Shown piece by piece: positions 62,781-64,000 of a stretch of 64,000 nt of DNA; the stretch's first letter is position 1, and every line of letters begins with the position of its first letter. The notes beneath the pieces are model-generated. The model was not told the origin of the DNA and made no database searches. It saw nothing but the letters and a program-made list of their open reading frames with translations. This DNA comes from Diploptera punctata (lineage: Eukaryota; Arthropoda; Insecta; Blattodea; Blaberidae). The translations under genes and the position numbers were made by a program. The stretch lies in contig JASPKZ010000425.1 in NCBI GenBank assembly GCA_030220185.1, forward strand, positions 459,501-523,500. The letters run 5' to 3'.

Positions 62781-62933
62781 TATTAAGCTAATTCTCCACG
62801 ACAGGTGTTTAAAAATATTTAAATTGCCCACCACTGACCTTATTATCTGTGCATAAGAAAGTAAAAAAAAAAAGTAATGAGTTCTGGAAATGTTAACAGC
62901 TTCAGCATGCAAACAATCTATTCTGCAAATAGC

Positions 62934-63319
62934 TAATACCCGCCGCGCGTTGTTACATCAAAATAAATGATATATTGAAGGTTAATTAAATTGTATGTTA
63001 TACGCTGAGACGAATAAAACATGGTGGTTGCTAGTCAGTTTTTAATTTCGGATATCAGGTTAACGTCCACTTCTAATATCGGATTTCGCCCACTTTCTGA
63101 TAATACCTACCTCGGATTATTTTAATATGATAAACTGAGTTTCGTTGTGAAACATCGAAAATTATGACCGCTAAATTCTTAAATATTCACTTCAGGTGAA
63201 CTCCTACACCTAATGGTTTTAGAGGGACCAATTGTGAATCTAAACCATCCAGGCATCCACTCAAACACACACAACAAATTTCATCAAAATCGGCCCAGTC
63301 GTTTAGAAGGAGTTCAATC

Positions 63320-63370
<51 letters not shown>

Positions 63371-63385
63371 CACACACACACACGC
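62934..63385 (+). repeat. 'TACCC' repeat, type 1, with (CAGA)n(CA)n tail
   Basis: Begins TAATACCCGCCGCGCGTTGT, contains 'atcggatttcgcccactttc' and 'ggtgaactcctacacctaat', ends 'aaaatcggcccagtcgttta' and a (CAGA)n run at 63321-63369 followed by (CA)n. Confidence 0.75.
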
Positions 63386-64000
63386 GCGCACAAAAGAATT
63401 AATGACAAAGACAACTAACAACGCTTTCCACATGCGTGTCTAAATTAGCTTGTCTGAACACCATCGCTCCATATAGGCTACGGATGTACGAGCGTAGAGA
63501 GTCAGAAACAGACAACGCTTCACTGATGAGATACTTCATTCGTTCTCACAAAAATTAATCCATCGAAGTTAGATCTAAGATTTCTGAAGTATTCACTCTA
63601 GAAAAGGAAAAGTTCTATAAACGAACATTAGTAACCTAAAAACTTTCATGCAGATAAAAGTCTTAATTTTTAACCCCTCCTCTCATTGTCCCTGAAATGT
63701 TAAAAATAACATTTATCTTTATCTTGTAAAAACTCAATTGCAACATTTCGATCATACTGTAATACGAGTAGATTATATTCTTAGAAGTTGATTTTTTAAA
63801 GTTGCAATATTTTTTATATCATAAGAAATATTTTACTAACAATTAAAATTTAGAAATAATTATCAATAAGGTGAATTGGTGATTCAGTTTATATATATGA
63901 TATGAAAAGAAAAAAAGAATTAGCCTATTTTTTCTTTTCATGTCATATTTGCCTTCACTGCCAAATGTAAAAAATATAGTTATAAGATCTAAATATACAA
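63386..64000. other. no gene; start of a tRNA-like repeat T fragment at the edge
   Basis: 63896-63920 'atatgatatgaaaagaaaaa' is the boundary sequence of repeat T without the tRNA-like part, and 63940-63990 repeats it inverted with 'tgccaaatgtaaaaaatata'. The rest is AT-rich. Confidence 0.4.

Noticed and set aside
63187..63443. Frames across the (CAGA)n run
   Set aside because: Low-complexity repeats (CLSV or QTDR units) from a microsatellite.

Overview
The window reads as a stretch of a large, repeat-rich arthropod genome, most likely an insect. Evidence: AT-rich DNA, no bacterial-type gene packing, tRNA-derived SINEs, several LINE clades, Penelope-like elements, mariner and pogo-type DNA transposons, and one spliced exon. 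The LINE and SINE types remind me of cockroaches or termites, but that is memory, not proof.

The only host coding sequence I can support is one 123-bp exon on the minus strand at 31466-31588. It has a good acceptor and a strong CAG|GTAAGT donor. Its 40 codons look like the conserved part of the large morphogenesis protein Furry (fry). If so, the rest of the window is intron of that gene, read right to left, with more than 30 kb of intron on each side. I found no other exon, but small ones could be missed.

Everything else I recognise is mobile DNA, mostly broken and nested. Family labels are mine. 1-1250: LINE ORF1 fragment with a 480-bp tandem duplication. 1.5-7.9 kb: SINE-A, SINE-B and SINE-C, LINE-B, LINE-E, the first copy of a composite repeat carrying a tRNA-Tyr-like gene, and a TIR element inside SINE-C. 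9-20.6 kb: LINE-D, two tandem R1-like LINEs, 'TACCC' repeats, LINE-B copies, and a pogo-like element. 21-30 kb: SINEs, tRNA-like repeats with a perfect palindrome inserted, and the second composite repeat split by a TIR element, a LINE and a TTAA-flanked DNA transposon. 31-40 kb: the exon, more SINEs, an inverted Penelope-type repeat with a tandem array, a twin-primed LINE, and a SINE>LINE>LINE nest. 40.8-45 kb: a near-perfect head-to-head pair of Penelope-like elements flanked by one 12-bp target duplication; its right arm keeps a continuous reverse transcriptase plus GIY-YIG endonuclease frame. 45-64 kb: a CR1/jockey-type LINE, the third composite repeat with four ~163-bp monomers, LINE remnants, SINEs, a third Penelope copy and a deleted mariner.

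The most interesting theme is a recurrent structure: inverted retroelement pairs whose 3' ends face outward, one arm shorter at its 3' end, inserted as one unit. Two cases (40.8-45.0 kb and 23.2-23.5 kb) have exact 12-bp target duplications. Two more (33.3-34.0 kb and 57.6-57.7 kb) have the same layout without a resolved duplication. I suggest two-sided target priming as the mechanism.
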